DNA of 64,000 bases, taken from the NCBI GenBank assembly GCA_009859145.1, contig VRVR01000026.1:252446-316445 (forward strand). The letters run 5' to 3'. The stretch's first letter is position 1. The number at the start of each line of letters is the position of its first letter. The position numbers and the translations under genes are program-made. This document shows positions 7,843 to 18,146 of this stretch, in pieces. Source of the DNA: Andalucia godoyi. Its lineage: Eukaryota > Discoba > Jakobea > Jakobida > Andaluciidae. The notes under the pieces were generated by a model, which did no database searches, was not told the DNA's origin, and saw only the letters and a list, made by a program, of their open reading frames with translations.

Positions 7843-10602
7843 TTAATCCAGTGCGCCGACGGTGTAGTCGAATTCGGAATCGTCTCCAAACAACGGCCGC
7901 TCTTTTCCAATGACGGTTTCGCTGGCGATGGATTCAATGGAACTTCGGTTGACAATCATCTCGTTGGACGATTGACGGCCGGGTTCGGGTGCCGGAGACA
8001 GAGAGATGCTTCCGGCAGGCTTTCGATGCGCTGGATGTGGATGCGTGGAGTGCGCAGGAGGGCTTGGCTGAGAAGGCGGGAGGAACACGTAGTTCTGGAG
8101 GGCGCGAACGATCTCCGGTGCTCTTGTGTTCAGAATCTCTTTCATCAGACCTTCCTCATCGATGTCAAAGTGTTTCCACACCGCCGTCAGATTCTTATGT
8201 TTCTTGACAGCGTACGACTGAACCGGCTGTGTCCGGTTTTTAACGTAGATTGGCTTCAATCTCTCCGCTTCTGCAAGCACGCTCTCGCAGTTCTGGTACG
8301 TTGCCTCTGAGATCAGCACTTCTCCAGGTCTTGCGTTGGATTCGAGACGAGAGCTGACGTTCACGTTGTCACCAAGCACGGTATGGTCCTTTCTTGTTTT
8401 TGCCCCGATCGATCCGGAGATGACAGGTCCTGAATTGATTCCAATTCGAACATTCAGTTGTCCAATACCAAGCGCCACCCACTCCTGGTCCAAGAATTCC
8501 ACAGCGTACTGCATTTCCAAAGCACACGCGACTGCACGAATGGCATGGTCGCCTGGAAACTTAATCGAGGACCACACTGCCATCACGGCATCTCCAATGA
8601 ATTTGTCAACCACCCCTTCGTACTTTTCTACGCAGGCGACCATCACCGAGAAGTAGCGGTTCAGACCGAGCACAAGCGTATCGGGAGACGTGTGTTCCGA
8701 GATCCTGGTGAAGCCTTCGATGTCTGAGAACAGCACGGTGCAGTCGATTGTTTGCGTGATTGACTGCAGGACTTCTTCGCGTTCGAGTGCCACCGAGTCC
8801 ACGACGGATCGCGGAACGTACTGCTCAAGTTTCCGCCGCTGAATAGACAACCATCGCTCTTTCTCCAGGGCAGACTGAAGTTCAGTGGCCTTGAACCGAA
8901 CTTCTTCATACAACCGAGCGTTTTCAATTGAGATGGCTGCGTGTGCTGCCAACGACAACAGCATTTGCAAATCCGAATCGTCAAAGCACGGCTTCCGCAA
9001 ACAGTTGATGACCTGAACGACGCCCAGGACTTTGCCGTGCACCTTCAGCGGCACGCACAGAATGGATTTTGTCACAAATCCCGATTTCTTATCTGCTTCT
9101 TTGTTGAACCGGGGATCCTGATATGCGTCTGGAACCAACAGGGGTTCTCCAGTCTGTGCAACGTATCCTGCAATTCCCTTTCCCACCGGAAATCGAAACT
9201 CCTTGATCGCCGAGCCTCTTGATCCCGTTGCAACATTGAACACAAGTTCCTGGGCCTTCTCATCCAGCAACATCAGCGAAGAAGCTTCGGACCTCATCAG
9301 CTGCTTTGATTTTTCCATGATTATCTCCAAAACAGCTTGCCGCTCCATAATAGATCCCATGGCGACAGTGATCTCGTTCAAGGCCCGCGACATTGCAAGG
9401 GACTGTCGAACATCTGCCAGTGAGTTTGCAGAAGAGGCTTTCGACAGAGCCTGCTGCGAGGGCGTGTCTTCGAAGCCATGGCCACTATGATGATGCATCG
9501 AAAAGTGAGACGAGTTGTGCATTTCTCCGAGACTCGACTTCCTTTCCAGATCCTCAGTCTTTTCCACTTCTTCGCTTGTTGTCGGTGTTCTTCGCTTCTT
9601 CAGCGAGTAGACGCTTCCGACCACGGTTGGGAACGCTGCTGACTGCGAGAATAAAATCGCCGGGGCTGCATTCGAGTTTGCGTTTGTGGACTCTCCCGGT
9701 TCGTCCGAGCCTTCATCCATGTGCTCGAGGACTTCTGCGACCAGCTGCGACTGAACCAGAAAGTATTTTCTGGAGACCAGTTCTGTTGAATATACAGAGA
9801 GCCCAGAAGTGATGAACATTGTGAACATGATGCAGATCCACCATCCGTCTTCGTCTGCTTCGGATCCCGAAAAGTTGTGATTTGCAAAGATTTGAACGAA
9901 AATGGAAATCAGAGAACTGACGACTGCAAGTGGAGCATAGATGACAAATCGGATCTGCATTAACGAATTCTGCACGAACGCAGCAACGATCACCAGCAGG
10001 TACGATATTCGCAGCTGCCAAGTTCCCGACCCGATGCTCCCCAGAACGGAAGCAGAATAAACGGAGGCGAGAAAAAGGCCGGAAAGTCTCTCCGACAGTC
10101 TCTCCCGTCCTCTCCGTGGAGCGAACAGCAGAGCAAGAACCATCAGTGGACCCGAGACAAACGCCCACACAATCCAGAGCACAGTCACATTCACAAACTC
10201 GTCGTCAAGGCGCACGATGCAAGTGTATGCCACAAGAGCGACCAGAAACACCATCCAGACCGCTATAAACCCAAACATTCTCGCCTTCCTCCTCGAGTTG
10301 CTTCGTGCAAACTGAAACGACAAAAAGTCCGTTTCCAGGTTTGTCCAGTGGAAACGCAGCGTCCACCATGAATACCGAAGAGGATTGTACAGATGCTCCG
10401 GAGTCGAAAGCTTCTGATTTCCTCCATCAGTCGTCGTAGTCGTAGTGCACGAAGCATCCTTAGCACCACCGCAGTATCCACGCCGTGCTTGGAAATATCC
10501 AGAGTACCGCGCAGCCTCTATAAGATCCGAAGCCGACGCTCCTCTCCGTGCATGCTCTGCGCTCGACGAGACACCTTCTTTCTCCGGGGCCACTCTCGAC
10601 AT
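7843..10602 (-). CDS. Six-transmembrane GAF-domain class III adenylate cyclase
   Basis: The product is 919 aa. Residues 1-105 are cytosolic and Ser/Thr-rich, about 109-272 form six hydrophobic helices, 290-400 is a Ser/Glu/His-rich linker, about 404-565 is a GAF domain, and 620-790 is a class III nucleotide cyclase domain. Both metal-binding aspartates are present (TVLFSDIEGFT, D627; FIGDAVMAVW, D671), as are the transition-state Asn and Arg (VNVSSR, N748 and R752). The purine-specificity positions read Lys (in VVDKFIG) and Thr (in KDHTVLG), the combination seen in bacterial-type adenylate cyclases, so cAMP rather than cGMP is inferred. A signalling helix (KERWLSIQRRKLEQYVP) links GAF to the catalytic domain. 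The enzyme should work as a homodimer in a membrane, with GAF sensing a small ligand. The Pro/Ser-rich tail is unassigned. Confidence 0.92.
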   Translation of the reverse strand: MSRVAPEKEGVSSSAEHARRGASASDLIEAARYSGYFQARRGYCGGAKDASCTTTTTTDGGNQKLSTPEHLYNPLRYSWWTLRFHWTNLETDFLSFQFARSNSRRKARMFGFIAVWMVFLVALVAYTCIVRLDDEFVNVTVLWIVWAFVSGPLMVLALLFAPRRGRERLSERLSGLFLASVYSASVLGSIGSGTWQLRISYLLVIVAAFVQNSLMQIRFVIYAPLAVVSSLISIFVQIFANHNFSGSEADEDGWWICIMFTMFITSGLSVYSTELVSRKYFLVQSQLVAEVLEHMDEGSDEPGESTNANSNAAPAILFSQSAAFPTVVGSVYSLKKRRTPTTSEEVEKTEDLERKSSLGEMHNSSHFSMHHHSGHGFEDTPSQQALSKASSANSLADVRQSLAMSRALNEITVAMGSIMERQAVLEIIMEKSKQLMRSEASSLMLLDEKAQELVFNVATGSRGSAIKEFRFPVGKGIAGYVAQTGEPLLVPDAYQDPRFNKEADKKSGFVTKSILCVPLKVHGKVLGVVQVINCLRKPCFDDSDLQMLLSLAAHAAISIENARLYEEVRFKATELQSALEKERWLSIQRRKLEQYVPRSVVDSVALEREEVLQSITQTIDCTVLFSDIEGFTRISEHTSPDTLVLGLNRYFSVMVACVEKYEGVVDKFIGDAVMAVWSSIKFPGDHAIRAVACALEMQYAVEFLDQEWVALGIGQLNVRIGINSGPVISGSIGAKTRKDHTVLGDNVNVSSRLESNARPGEVLISEATYQNCESVLAEAERLKPIYVKNRTQPVQSYAVKKHKNLTAVWKHFDIDEEGLMKEILNTRAPEIVRALQNYVFLPPSQPSPPAHSTHPHPAHRKPAGSISLSPAPEPGRQSSNEMIVNRSSIESIASETVIGKERPLFGDDSEFDYTVGALD

Positions 10603-11119
10603 CAGCCTCCACGACGACGACTGGGACGATGGTTCAAGTGCACTTTGGAAAAAGCCCCCAGTAAAAGAAAGAGCACTCTTTGGAAAATCAAAGTAACTGT
10701 CAGAATACTACTGCCACTGCCACTGCCACTACTACTACCACCACCTCCTCCTCACTGACAGTAACAATGATGTCAGTTTGCGGTTGAAAGAAAACCTCTT
10801 TAAATAGAATGCTTCGCCAGAACGGAGTGTCTGGATTTTCCACCTGTTGTACACGCGCAGGATGAGTCGGGGGAAATGTCAACTTTGAACTTTACAAGAG
10901 GCTTGCGCATGCCACTCAATTTTCTCATGGTGTCGGATGGGCAGCAGGATGAAATGTCCGAAGTTTTTCACTTCGGAAATATTCTGTCTGCCTCTCTCTC
11001 TCTCTCTCTCTCTTTTCCCCCCGCTCCCTTCCATTCTTGGCTTTCGTCATTTTGATTGTGACAAAAAAGGAAAAAAAAGCGATTAAACAAAATAAGAAGA
11101 AGAGAAAAAGAGCGGAAGA
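10603..11119. other. Divergent promoter region between cyclase and RBR ligase genes
   Basis: This spacer contains ACTACTGCCACTGCC-type triplet repeats (about 10707-10755), a short CT tract (about 10992-11012) and an A-rich leader just before the RBR start at 11120. No gene is evident. Confidence 0.5.
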
Positions 11120-14026
11120 ATGTCCCGAATTGTGCATGCGTTGTCGGCGATTGAGAACGTGAGATTTCCTTTCGGAGTGCTTTCGCTTGCCAATATATTT
11201 CTCAAGGAAACCTATGGCGGTTGGCTGGAAGTGAAGCGCGGAACCTGTTGTGCTGCGCAGGAGGCGTACTATAATTTTAATGTAGTTCCTTATTATGGGA
11301 ACGATGAAGATTCAAGTGTTTCGGAGTGCGCACTGCGTGAACTGATCGATCCATCGATTGTGGACGTTCATCATTTTGCCGCAGTGTCATTTGCGCAAAT
11401 CGCTGATCTGTTGCAGATTTCCAGCAGAGCGTTCGCAACGCTTTACAATAGATTTCGTGTTTTGCCCGACTGTCCAAAGGAAGATCAGTGCGCTGCTCTC
11501 ACGTACAACTTGCAAGTGACACATGTGCTCCTCAGCGACCTGGACTTTGCATTCTTTCAGCCCTGCAGCCGAGTCCAGTGTGTGCCTGCGACCTTTGCGC
11601 GAGTGCAGTCGGCCCTGCGGCAGCCCGAGAAGTCCCCCAAAATTCTGTATAGTCTGTTCTATTCTGCGGCATACGGCTGGGAGTTGAATGTTCGCGATAC
11701 AACCAGGGAAACCTCCTCCCATGAGAATACAGGCCTTGACTCTCAAGTATCTTCCCCTGACCAAATAGCAAACGAACCGCTGGTGCACGCGGTGCAACCA
11801 ACTGTACATGCAGGAGGACATCATCAACACGAGGAGGAGGAAGAGGAGGAAGGAGAAGGAAGGGAGTCGGAGGATGGTGAGTATGCGGATAATCGCTTTG
11901 GTCGGTTCTTTCGAAGGAGCCTGTGGGCTCCTCGGATGTCCAAGACAAGAGCCGCAGATGTTGACATCGTAGGATGTACATTTTATGCGTTCCCAACCAA
12001 TCTGCAACGCGGGCTGTACGGCCACGAGATGCATGTTGCGCATGCCGAGACCCAGACCGACGTTCCAGATGGAGTACGTGAAGTGGACGAAGCTCGTGAA
12101 GACGGTGCTCGCGCGCAACCTGCCTCCGAGGTAATGAACAGCGGATCAGAGTCCGTGCGTGGAATTCGGTCTCGCACTCGTCTTCGCAAGCGAGAAGTGT
12201 TTGTTCATTCCGAACTTCCGGACTTCTTGAATGATGTGCTGCATTCTTCGTTTTCAATGTCAGGCAGTTGGCACTCTGCTAGAAACGGATACGTGCGCAT
12301 TTCCGCGGGTTCTGATTTCCCTTTCCCAGGCATCCCCGCGGTCCCAAAGCCATTGTATACGTCGTTGATGTTTGCGTTGCTTCAATCAAACCAGCACCAG
12401 AATCAGTGTCTCTTTTCAGACACGGCTTTTTCGGTGCGTGGTTTGCAGAAAGTCACGTCAGCGTCACTCTTGGGTCCGAATAAGCCCCTTGCAATGGAGA
12501 TCTGTGCATCGGTTCAGAGAAGATTTCCTCATCTGTCTCTGGATTGCTCTCGCACACGCAACCCGAACGTTCGATTCGAACGCAAACATGAAATGCAGGT
12601 TCGATGGGGTAGAGGACAGTCTGTTTCGTTTCGAGATTTGGCATTCGTCAAGAGAATGTCGAACGACCAGCGTACCGTAAGTGTCCTTCCGATCTATGCG
12701 AAGCTTGTCCCCATCAGCACAATCATCCCGTTGGAGTTTCGTGACGTCCTCGTTTCCGAACTTCTTTCTCTCCTGCGAAGCATGACGCTGCTCTTGAAAG
12801 TTCGACTTGTGCAAGACGGGACCTGCATCTTGCTGGAGTCCTGTAATCCGAACTGCATATTATCTGCCTCGCAGTTCGCGACGAGCGCTCTTTGTGGCTA
12901 CACGTTTGATGTTCGTGTTCCAGAAGACCCCAAGTTGGACCTGGAAGGGGTCCCGTGTACCCCAAGCGTGGATCGCTGGAGTCCCGACATGTTTGCGAAG
13001 TTCCGAGCGCTTTTATCGGTGCGGCTGGCCGATATGGCGGTGCCAGTGTTACCTGAGAGCATTCATCTTCGAGCTGTCCCGCACTCTGCCTTTGATCTTA
13101 CTCTGTTCTTCTCTCGGCTGGGCGACGTTTGCAGATGTCAGCAATCGTTCAATTCTTTCAAGTCTCATGTGCAGAGTTGCATTTCCGAAATGAACCCTGC
13201 GAATTCTTGCGTGGATCCGAGTTTGGGGTCGAGTGAACCTGTAACCGCCTTGGAATGCTTGCTCTTGTGTAAGCAGCAGACACTGAGACCACTGAATTCC
13301 ACTGCTTCCGGGTACACTCCTGCGAACTGCTGTCTTTCTATTTGTGCTCGATCGGACCGCACATTCATTTCGCTGCCTTGCGGCCACGATGGCTGCTTGA
13401 CGTGCATTCGGGCGCAGTTTTCCCAGATCCAGGCAAATCCCTTTGGGTTTGCTCCGGCGTTTTCTTGTACCCAGTGTTCGGAGCACATTTCTCCCGTTTT
13501 CTTGTCGTCGTTGCTGGACCGCTCCGATGTTCTCGAGTATGCGAGACGAGTGGCTCGTCCCCCTAACTGTTTCCCGTGCCACTCCGCAAACTGTGGACGC
13601 TGGCTGTCCTCGTTTATTCCGAAAGAAGAGAGGAGGTTGTCGGACACTGCATTCACAGTCCGCTGCAGTTCCTGCGAAAGGTTGCATTGCGCTGTGTGTC
13701 GCGGAGAAGATCATCCTGGGCGGTCCTGTTCTGGATCGTCGTTCTTCACTGTGATGGAACGTGGAAAGACCCGCACGTGCCCGAGTTGTCGCACTGCAGT
13801 GACCCGCAATGAAGGTTGCCAGCACATGACTTGCCACTGCGGTACAAATTGGTGTTGGTACTGCGGCAGTGTCATGCCAGATGGGATGATTGGGCGTCAC
13901 AAGCAAGTGTGCCAAGTCGACGTTGCCCAGGAATCGTTTTCAGAGATGGTGGGTCTGCTGACTGCTGACGGAGAAATGCAACTCGACATTGACGTCGAAT
14001 CGGATATTGCAACTCGCGACCAATGA
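11120..14026 (+). CDS. RBR-type E3 ubiquitin ligase (RING1-IBR-RING2)
   Basis: The product is 968 aa. The C-terminal third has the three Cys/His clusters of RBR ligases. RING1 starts at about residue 737 (ICARSDRTFISLPCGHDGCL), an IBR lies at about 817-870 (CHSANCGRWL ... CSSCERLHCAVCRGEDH), and RING2 at about 887-916 (CPSCRTAVTRNEGCQHMTCH then CGTNWCWYCG). The expected catalytic cysteine, which accepts ubiquitin as a thioester, is C900 in EGCQHMTC, as in parkin and HHARI. The first 730 residues match no family I recognise. They include an acidic Glu/Gly run near 235-255 and a Gly-poor globular region that may read substrates or hold the ligase inactive. It is divergent with the cyclase gene. 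The substrate is unknown. Confidence 0.92.
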   Translation: MSRIVHALSAIENVRFPFGVLSLANIFLKETYGGWLEVKRGTCCAAQEAYYNFNVVPYYGNDEDSSVSECALRELIDPSIVDVHHFAAVSFAQIADLLQISSRAFATLYNRFRVLPDCPKEDQCAALTYNLQVTHVLLSDLDFAFFQPCSRVQCVPATFARVQSALRQPEKSPKILYSLFYSAAYGWELNVRDTTRETSSHENTGLDSQVSSPDQIANEPLVHAVQPTVHAGGHHQHEEEEEEEGEGRESEDGEYADNRFGRFFRRSLWAPRMSKTRAADVDIVGCTFYAFPTNLQRGLYGHEMHVAHAETQTDVPDGVREVDEAREDGARAQPASEVMNSGSESVRGIRSRTRLRKREVFVHSELPDFLNDVLHSSFSMSGSWHSARNGYVRISAGSDFPFPGIPAVPKPLYTSLMFALLQSNQHQNQCLFSDTAFSVRGLQKVTSASLLGPNKPLAMEICASVQRRFPHLSLDCSRTRNPNVRFERKHEMQVRWGRGQSVSFRDLAFVKRMSNDQRTVSVLPIYAKLVPISTIIPLEFRDVLVSELLSLLRSMTLLLKVRLVQDGTCILLESCNPNCILSASQFATSALCGYTFDVRVPEDPKLDLEGVPCTPSVDRWSPDMFAKFRALLSVRLADMAVPVLPESIHLRAVPHSAFDLTLFFSRLGDVCRCQQSFNSFKSHVQSCISEMNPANSCVDPSLGSSEPVTALECLLLCKQQTLRPLNSTASGYTPANCCLSICARSDRTFISLPCGHDGCLTCIRAQFSQIQANPFGFAPAFSCTQCSEHISPVFLSSLLDRSDVLEYARRVARPPNCFPCHSANCGRWLSSFIPKEERRLSDTAFTVRCSSCERLHCAVCRGEDHPGRSCSGSSFFTVMERGKTRTCPSCRTAVTRNEGCQHMTCHCGTNWCWYCGSVMPDGMIGRHKQVCQVDVAQESFSEMVGLLTADGEMQLDIDVESDIATRDQ

Positions 14027-15024
14027 GAGGATTTTCTGGGTGCAATAGCTGTCATCGTCCTACCAACCACCACTCTTGTCGGCTTTTGCACATATCCTCC
14101 TCCCCAACTTAAAAGAAAGAAAAAAGAAAAAAAAAAGCAATCGTTTTACCAAGCAAATAAAGGGTTTCCTTCCTTTTTCGTATTCCACCAACGCTTCGTT
14201 CTTTTGACTCGGTGGTTCTTGCAGGCGTCCATTCTTATTGGCACAAATGGAATGCGGGGAGTGTCAATCACGGGCTGACACGCACGGTTCCACGAAATAG
14301 CCTGGTTCTCTGGAAGGGGCAACTCGGGAAACGCCATATTCGTTTCCACCTGCTAGCGAGTCTGGCCCAAAGAACGCCTACAATGTACACTAACCACGGA
14401 TAATCATCGCTGATCACCCATAATCAATGTTGCAACCTAAGAACATGCACAGCATGATTGGGAAGGGGGTGGGCCCCCAACACGCCCCTCGGCATGAGAG
14501 ATGTCACAGGTCTTGCGCAGCGTTGCGGGCGCGACGTACATGGTGCATTGCATGGACAATAAGAATAAAGAAATGAAATGAGCGTCGCTATGCGAGAATG
14601 CAACGCGGGGGCGTGTGTTATAGGGATTTCATGATCAAAATGGGGGCGAAACGAATCGGGCATCGTGTGACGGAGTTGCTAAGATAGCAAAACACATGCA
14701 CATGGCGCGTGGCAGTGTTTTTGTTTTCGTGCGCTTCAGATTGTTTCATCATATCGCAATAAGTGGCAACGGTTCCATACATAAAAATAAATAAAAAATT
14801 GCTTTTTTACAAGAAATAATAAGACGTACAGCGAATTGTTCGGTATCCGGCGAAACATAAAATGTGAAAGCGCAAGACACGCAGCGAAAAGAGACACAAT
14901 AATGACAACAACAATTAATATGGGGAAAGAGGAAAGAGGAAAGAGGAAAGAGGAAAGAGGAAATCAGAACTGGGAAATAGGGAAGTTTCAGAACGCCAGC
15001 ATTACTATCCCCGATGGGGGGCCA
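14027..15024. other. Intergenic region, about 1 kb, no supported gene
   Basis: Convergent spacer between the RBR gene and a minus-strand membrane-protein gene. It is less AT-rich around 14200-14700 than typical spacers here. A 67-codon minus frame (14146-14349) and a 79-codon minus frame (14424-14663) exist without motifs. It ends in a GGAAAGA tandem array. A noncoding RNA is possible, but I recognise none. Confidence 0.4.
14923..14963. repeat. GGAAAGA tandem repeat (about 6 copies)
   Basis: A 7-bp unit is reiterated with near-perfect identity in the 3' flank of the 7-TM gene. Confidence 0.85.
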
Positions 15025-16236
15025 CTATCTGACGGAGCCGTTCAAATTACCTGTAAGCCCTCTGTAGCTTCCAGTGTAGCTGGCATGATTGCTCCCTGCG
15101 ACTGAACCCTCATCCTTCCGAATGGGAACCGCCCCGTGGTGATGGTGGTGGAGATGGTGGTGGCCATGATGAGAATAGTAATGGCCGGCAATGTGGGAGC
15201 TTGAAGAGCCGGAGCGCATAATCTGACTGGGATTTCCAGACTGTGGATGGTTACCTCTTCTCTTCCGGTTTCCAAGCAGCCCGACTGCGAAGACCACCAG
15301 CACGGCCGGCACAAGTTCCGTGATGACCAGGATGCAAAGATTCGACCAATTTGTGATTTCGTCCGAGATATCGCCCGAGTCGTTCCCTGGATAAATGTAC
15401 AAGTCCAGCACAAGGTCTCCGGATGCGCGTATCGCAAAAAACACTCCACAGACAACCGCAACAAACGTCAAAGGACTGCTTCCGAAGCCCTCGGCTCGGA
15501 GCCCGTGGTGGAGCCAAATCAATCTAAATCCACAGATCGCAAAAGCAATTGCTGAGGTAAATCCAACCGTCGGGAAGTAGATGACCATGGCAGTGTTTTG
15601 CGTCTGTGGAGACGCGTGTGAAATGTACAATCCAGCATAGATTGCAAGCAACACAACCACCAAAAACAACAGAACGGACCAGAAAAAGAACATTAGTCGA
15701 AACCGAATGACCTGCCGTTGCTTCTGTGTCCGCTCTTTCAGTTCAGAAGCCGTCACCGACGTGAACGCAGGAGCCGTGGCAGAGGCTGACAGTTGGGGCT
15801 TAACCACAGAAGGCCCCAAGATACCTTCTTCAATACCACCACCGCCACTGCCACTACTGCCACTACCATTATGATGATGGTGGTGATGAGAAGATAAGAG
15901 CGATGTCGTTTCCTTGTTCATTTCGAGGGAGAGCAGTAATGTAAGCTCGGCCCACCGAACGATAATCAAGAGTTCTGCAGCATAGACAAACAGCGCCGGG
16001 AAATTCAGCAAAAACGTAAACCAAATCGAGTCTAGATTATCGATTGCATCTGATAACGCAAGAGAAAACAAGATGACGCGAAGCCCAGACGCAATAATCA
16101 GAAATACAAAAAACAGCTTCTGAGTCGCCAGCTGAGGCATATAAATAGTAATCACGACCAACCACGTTACACAAAGTACCAGAAATGCCGCATACAGGCT
16201 AATCTCAATGATGTACAACGTATCAATGTCCAACAT
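15025..16236 (-). CDS. Seven-transmembrane protein, THH1/TOM1/TOM3- or GPR137-like
   Basis: The product is 403 aa. Seven hydrophobic helices are visible. Three are at about 8-33, 40-61 and 71-95, before a His/Gly/Ser-rich loop (about 112-175). Four follow at about 180-205, 213-240, 254-275 and 298-318. The C-terminal about 80 residues are cytosolic and rich in His, Ser and Gly. The short charged N-terminus, the 3+4 grouping and the segment FRLIWLHHGLR resemble the THH1/TOM1/TOM3 fold (plant tobamovirus-multiplication host proteins and lysosomal GPR137), which sit in endomembranes. This is a fold-level resemblance, not a confirmed match. The His-rich loop and tail could bind metal; that is speculation. 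Confidence 0.65.
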   Translation of the reverse strand: MLDIDTLYIIEISLYAAFLVLCVTWLVVITIYMPQLATQKLFFVFLIIASGLRVILFSLALSDAIDNLDSIWFTFLLNFPALFVYAAELLIIVRWAELTLLLSLEMNKETTSLLSSHHHHHHNGSGSSGSGGGGIEEGILGPSVVKPQLSASATAPAFTSVTASELKERTQKQRQVIRFRLMFFFWSVLLFLVVVLLAIYAGLYISHASPQTQNTAMVIYFPTVGFTSAIAFAICGFRLIWLHHGLRAEGFGSSPLTFVAVVCGVFFAIRASGDLVLDLYIYPGNDSGDISDEITNWSNLCILVITELVPAVLVVFAVGLLGNRKRRGNHPQSGNPSQIMRSGSSSSHIAGHYYSHHGHHHLHHHHHGAVPIRKDEGSVAGSNHASYTGSYRGLTGNLNGSVR

Positions 16237-16736
16237 GGTTCTTCCCCGTCCCCCCCCGGCCTTATATTACCGCTTACTTTGTCCTTTGTACTTGTTGACT
16301 GTAGTCACATACAGCAATCCAACACCCAAATCGAACGACACGACACAACACGCTACGTCACGATGATGCAAAGCGACGCAGGCATTAATTTAAAAAAAAA
16401 ATAATAATTAAAGGAAAAAAAAAAGCCTTGAAAAACGCTAAAGCTTAAGAAACCTGAAGAGAAAACAGAGAGCTTCGAGCCTTTTGGGCTGCCGCTTTGT
16501 GGAACTACGACTGCGGAGGAATGAGGTGTGTTATCTGATTATTTTCATAATGGCTTGATCGATTCGTCTTTTATGTTTTGCAAGGCAGACCAGACCGCAG
16601 CAGATTTTGTCCAAAAAAAAAAGTAAAGTAAAGTAAAATAAATAAATAAATGAACGAATGAAATGGAAGAAATAGCAGAATGCGGTAGACAAGCAGATAG
16701 AAAGAAGGGAGAGGGTGCTGCGACTATAACTACTTC
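16237..16736. other. Intergenic region
   Basis: AT-rich spacer between two minus-strand genes. It contains A-runs and AATAAA-like words (about 16620-16660) that may serve polyadenylation of the upstream gene, and the 7-TM gene promoter near 16240-16400. I see no gene. Confidence 0.45.
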
Positions 16737-18146
16737 CTACCTACGGAAGGACCAGACGGCAGTCGAGTTTGCGACCCCGTGCTGATTATTGGAAAGGGAG
16801 CCGTTTTGCGGAGCGGAAAACCCAAACATGCTGGCGGACGGTGGCTGTTGGATTCCCATTGGTGGCCCGCTGGAGCCTGCGTACATTCCGTTCCCGCCAC
16901 CATACGAAGCTGACGACGCAGAGGGACCGGGTCCATAGGAACTGAGAGGCATCATCATGCCCATACCCATGCCCATGCCCATGCCCATGCTCATCCCCGC
17001 GCCTCCTCCGTTCTGACCTGATGCTGTTTGGACAGGAGTTCCATTCATAAAGTGAGGATGGTCATACGGGATTCCGTTCGAAGGATTTCCACCCCCTTGC
17101 ATCATCGGTACCTCTGTTGGCATATTCGCACTGTTGTTGTTACTGTTATTACTGTTGCTGATGTTGCTGATGTTGTTGCTGGTGCCATTCCCGTTACCGT
17201 TCATCATCATATCAGGCTGCAATCCGCTGATCCACTGCTGGATCGACGAGTGGTTCGGCGCAAGCCCACCGTTCGACCACCCTTGCATCTGGCCATTCTG
17301 AACCTGGCCCTGAGCTTGGATTAAGGGAATAGAATTGGAAGTCGAGATCGAACTTGAGATGGAATGCTGGCGAACGAGGTCGGCAAACAAGTTGCGTTCA
17401 TGAGCCGGAGTCGCATAAAAGATCATTCTGCGAACGGCATTCCGTTCGGATTCCGTGAGCAGCATTGCGTCCCGAAGGTACTGCGTGATTATATCGCCGT
17501 CCTTACGCCGCTTCATGGAGGGCTCCGCAACGCCTGGAGTGGCATTTGCAGCGATGGAGCCGGTCCCATCAATGCGGTCGATCATGCCACCCGCTTCTGG
17601 ATTCCGCTTCTTGGAATAGACTCGGAAGGGCCGCGAGACGAAGGTGGAGCTTGCAGTTGCGGAAGCAATGGGAGTTGCTGCCGGAAACTGGTCTGCGAAG
17701 CGAGCGGACAGTGTTACTCCGAGAACAAACGATGCCTTGGAATGGTGATAGGAGGAATCAGTGAAGCGGAAACGAAAGTACTCGTCGACTGCAAAGTTGC
17801 TAAGCGACAGCGCTGGTTGACATGTTCGTTCAAGCTCCCCTTCAAGAGCCTCTCTCCCGTCCTTCATCACAACATCGCGCTTTTCCGAATGGAGCAGTTC
17901 CACTTTGATTCGGATCGACGGCTGCATGTTCCGGACGGATTCCGGAACCTTGTCGAGCACTACGCGCATCTTGTACGCCTGCGTCAGGAACATCTCGCCA
18001 GGAATCGGATCCAGGGGCTCATCGTTCTTGGCAAGGAGCTTCAGATTTGCACTCGCAAACAAGGACTGTGGGTTCGTAACAGCAAAATTAGCACCCTGCA
18101 ACATCTCGGCTGTCGCCCTGTCCTGCCGATTCTTTTCTACTTGCAT
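16737..18146 (-). CDS. Unidentified protein with N-terminal globular domain and Asn/Gly/Met-rich tail
   Basis: The product is 469 aa. I do not recognise it. Residues about 25-185 look like a folded beta-rich domain: a hydrophobic/charged alternating pattern, FAVDEYFRFRFTDSSYHHSK, SFVLGVTLSARF, then SRPFRVYSKKR. The last block recalls the end of immunoglobulin-like DNA-binding domains (Rel/STAT/p53-type) followed by a basic stretch, so a transcription-factor role is possible but unproven. A helix-rich segment follows (AMLLTESERNAVRRMIFYAT). Residues about 270-469 are low complexity with Gln, Asn, Gly and an alternating Met-Gly run (about 16960-16995), typical of prion-like activation or condensate regions. 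An unstructured tail on a nuclear regulator is the best inference. Confidence 0.6.
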   Translation of the reverse strand: MQVEKNRQDRATAEMLQGANFAVTNPQSLFASANLKLLAKNDEPLDPIPGEMFLTQAYKMRVVLDKVPESVRNMQPSIRIKVELLHSEKRDVVMKDGREALEGELERTCQPALSLSNFAVDEYFRFRFTDSSYHHSKASFVLGVTLSARFADQFPAATPIASATASSTFVSRPFRVYSKKRNPEAGGMIDRIDGTGSIAANATPGVAEPSMKRRKDGDIITQYLRDAMLLTESERNAVRRMIFYATPAHERNLFADLVRQHSISSSISTSNSIPLIQAQGQVQNGQMQGWSNGGLAPNHSSIQQWISGLQPDMMMNGNGNGTSNNISNISNSNNSNNNSANMPTEVPMMQGGGNPSNGIPYDHPHFMNGTPVQTASGQNGGGAGMSMGMGMGMGMGMMMPLSSYGPGPSASSASYGGGNGMYAGSSGPPMGIQQPPSASMFGFSAPQNGSLSNNQHGVANSTAVWSFRR

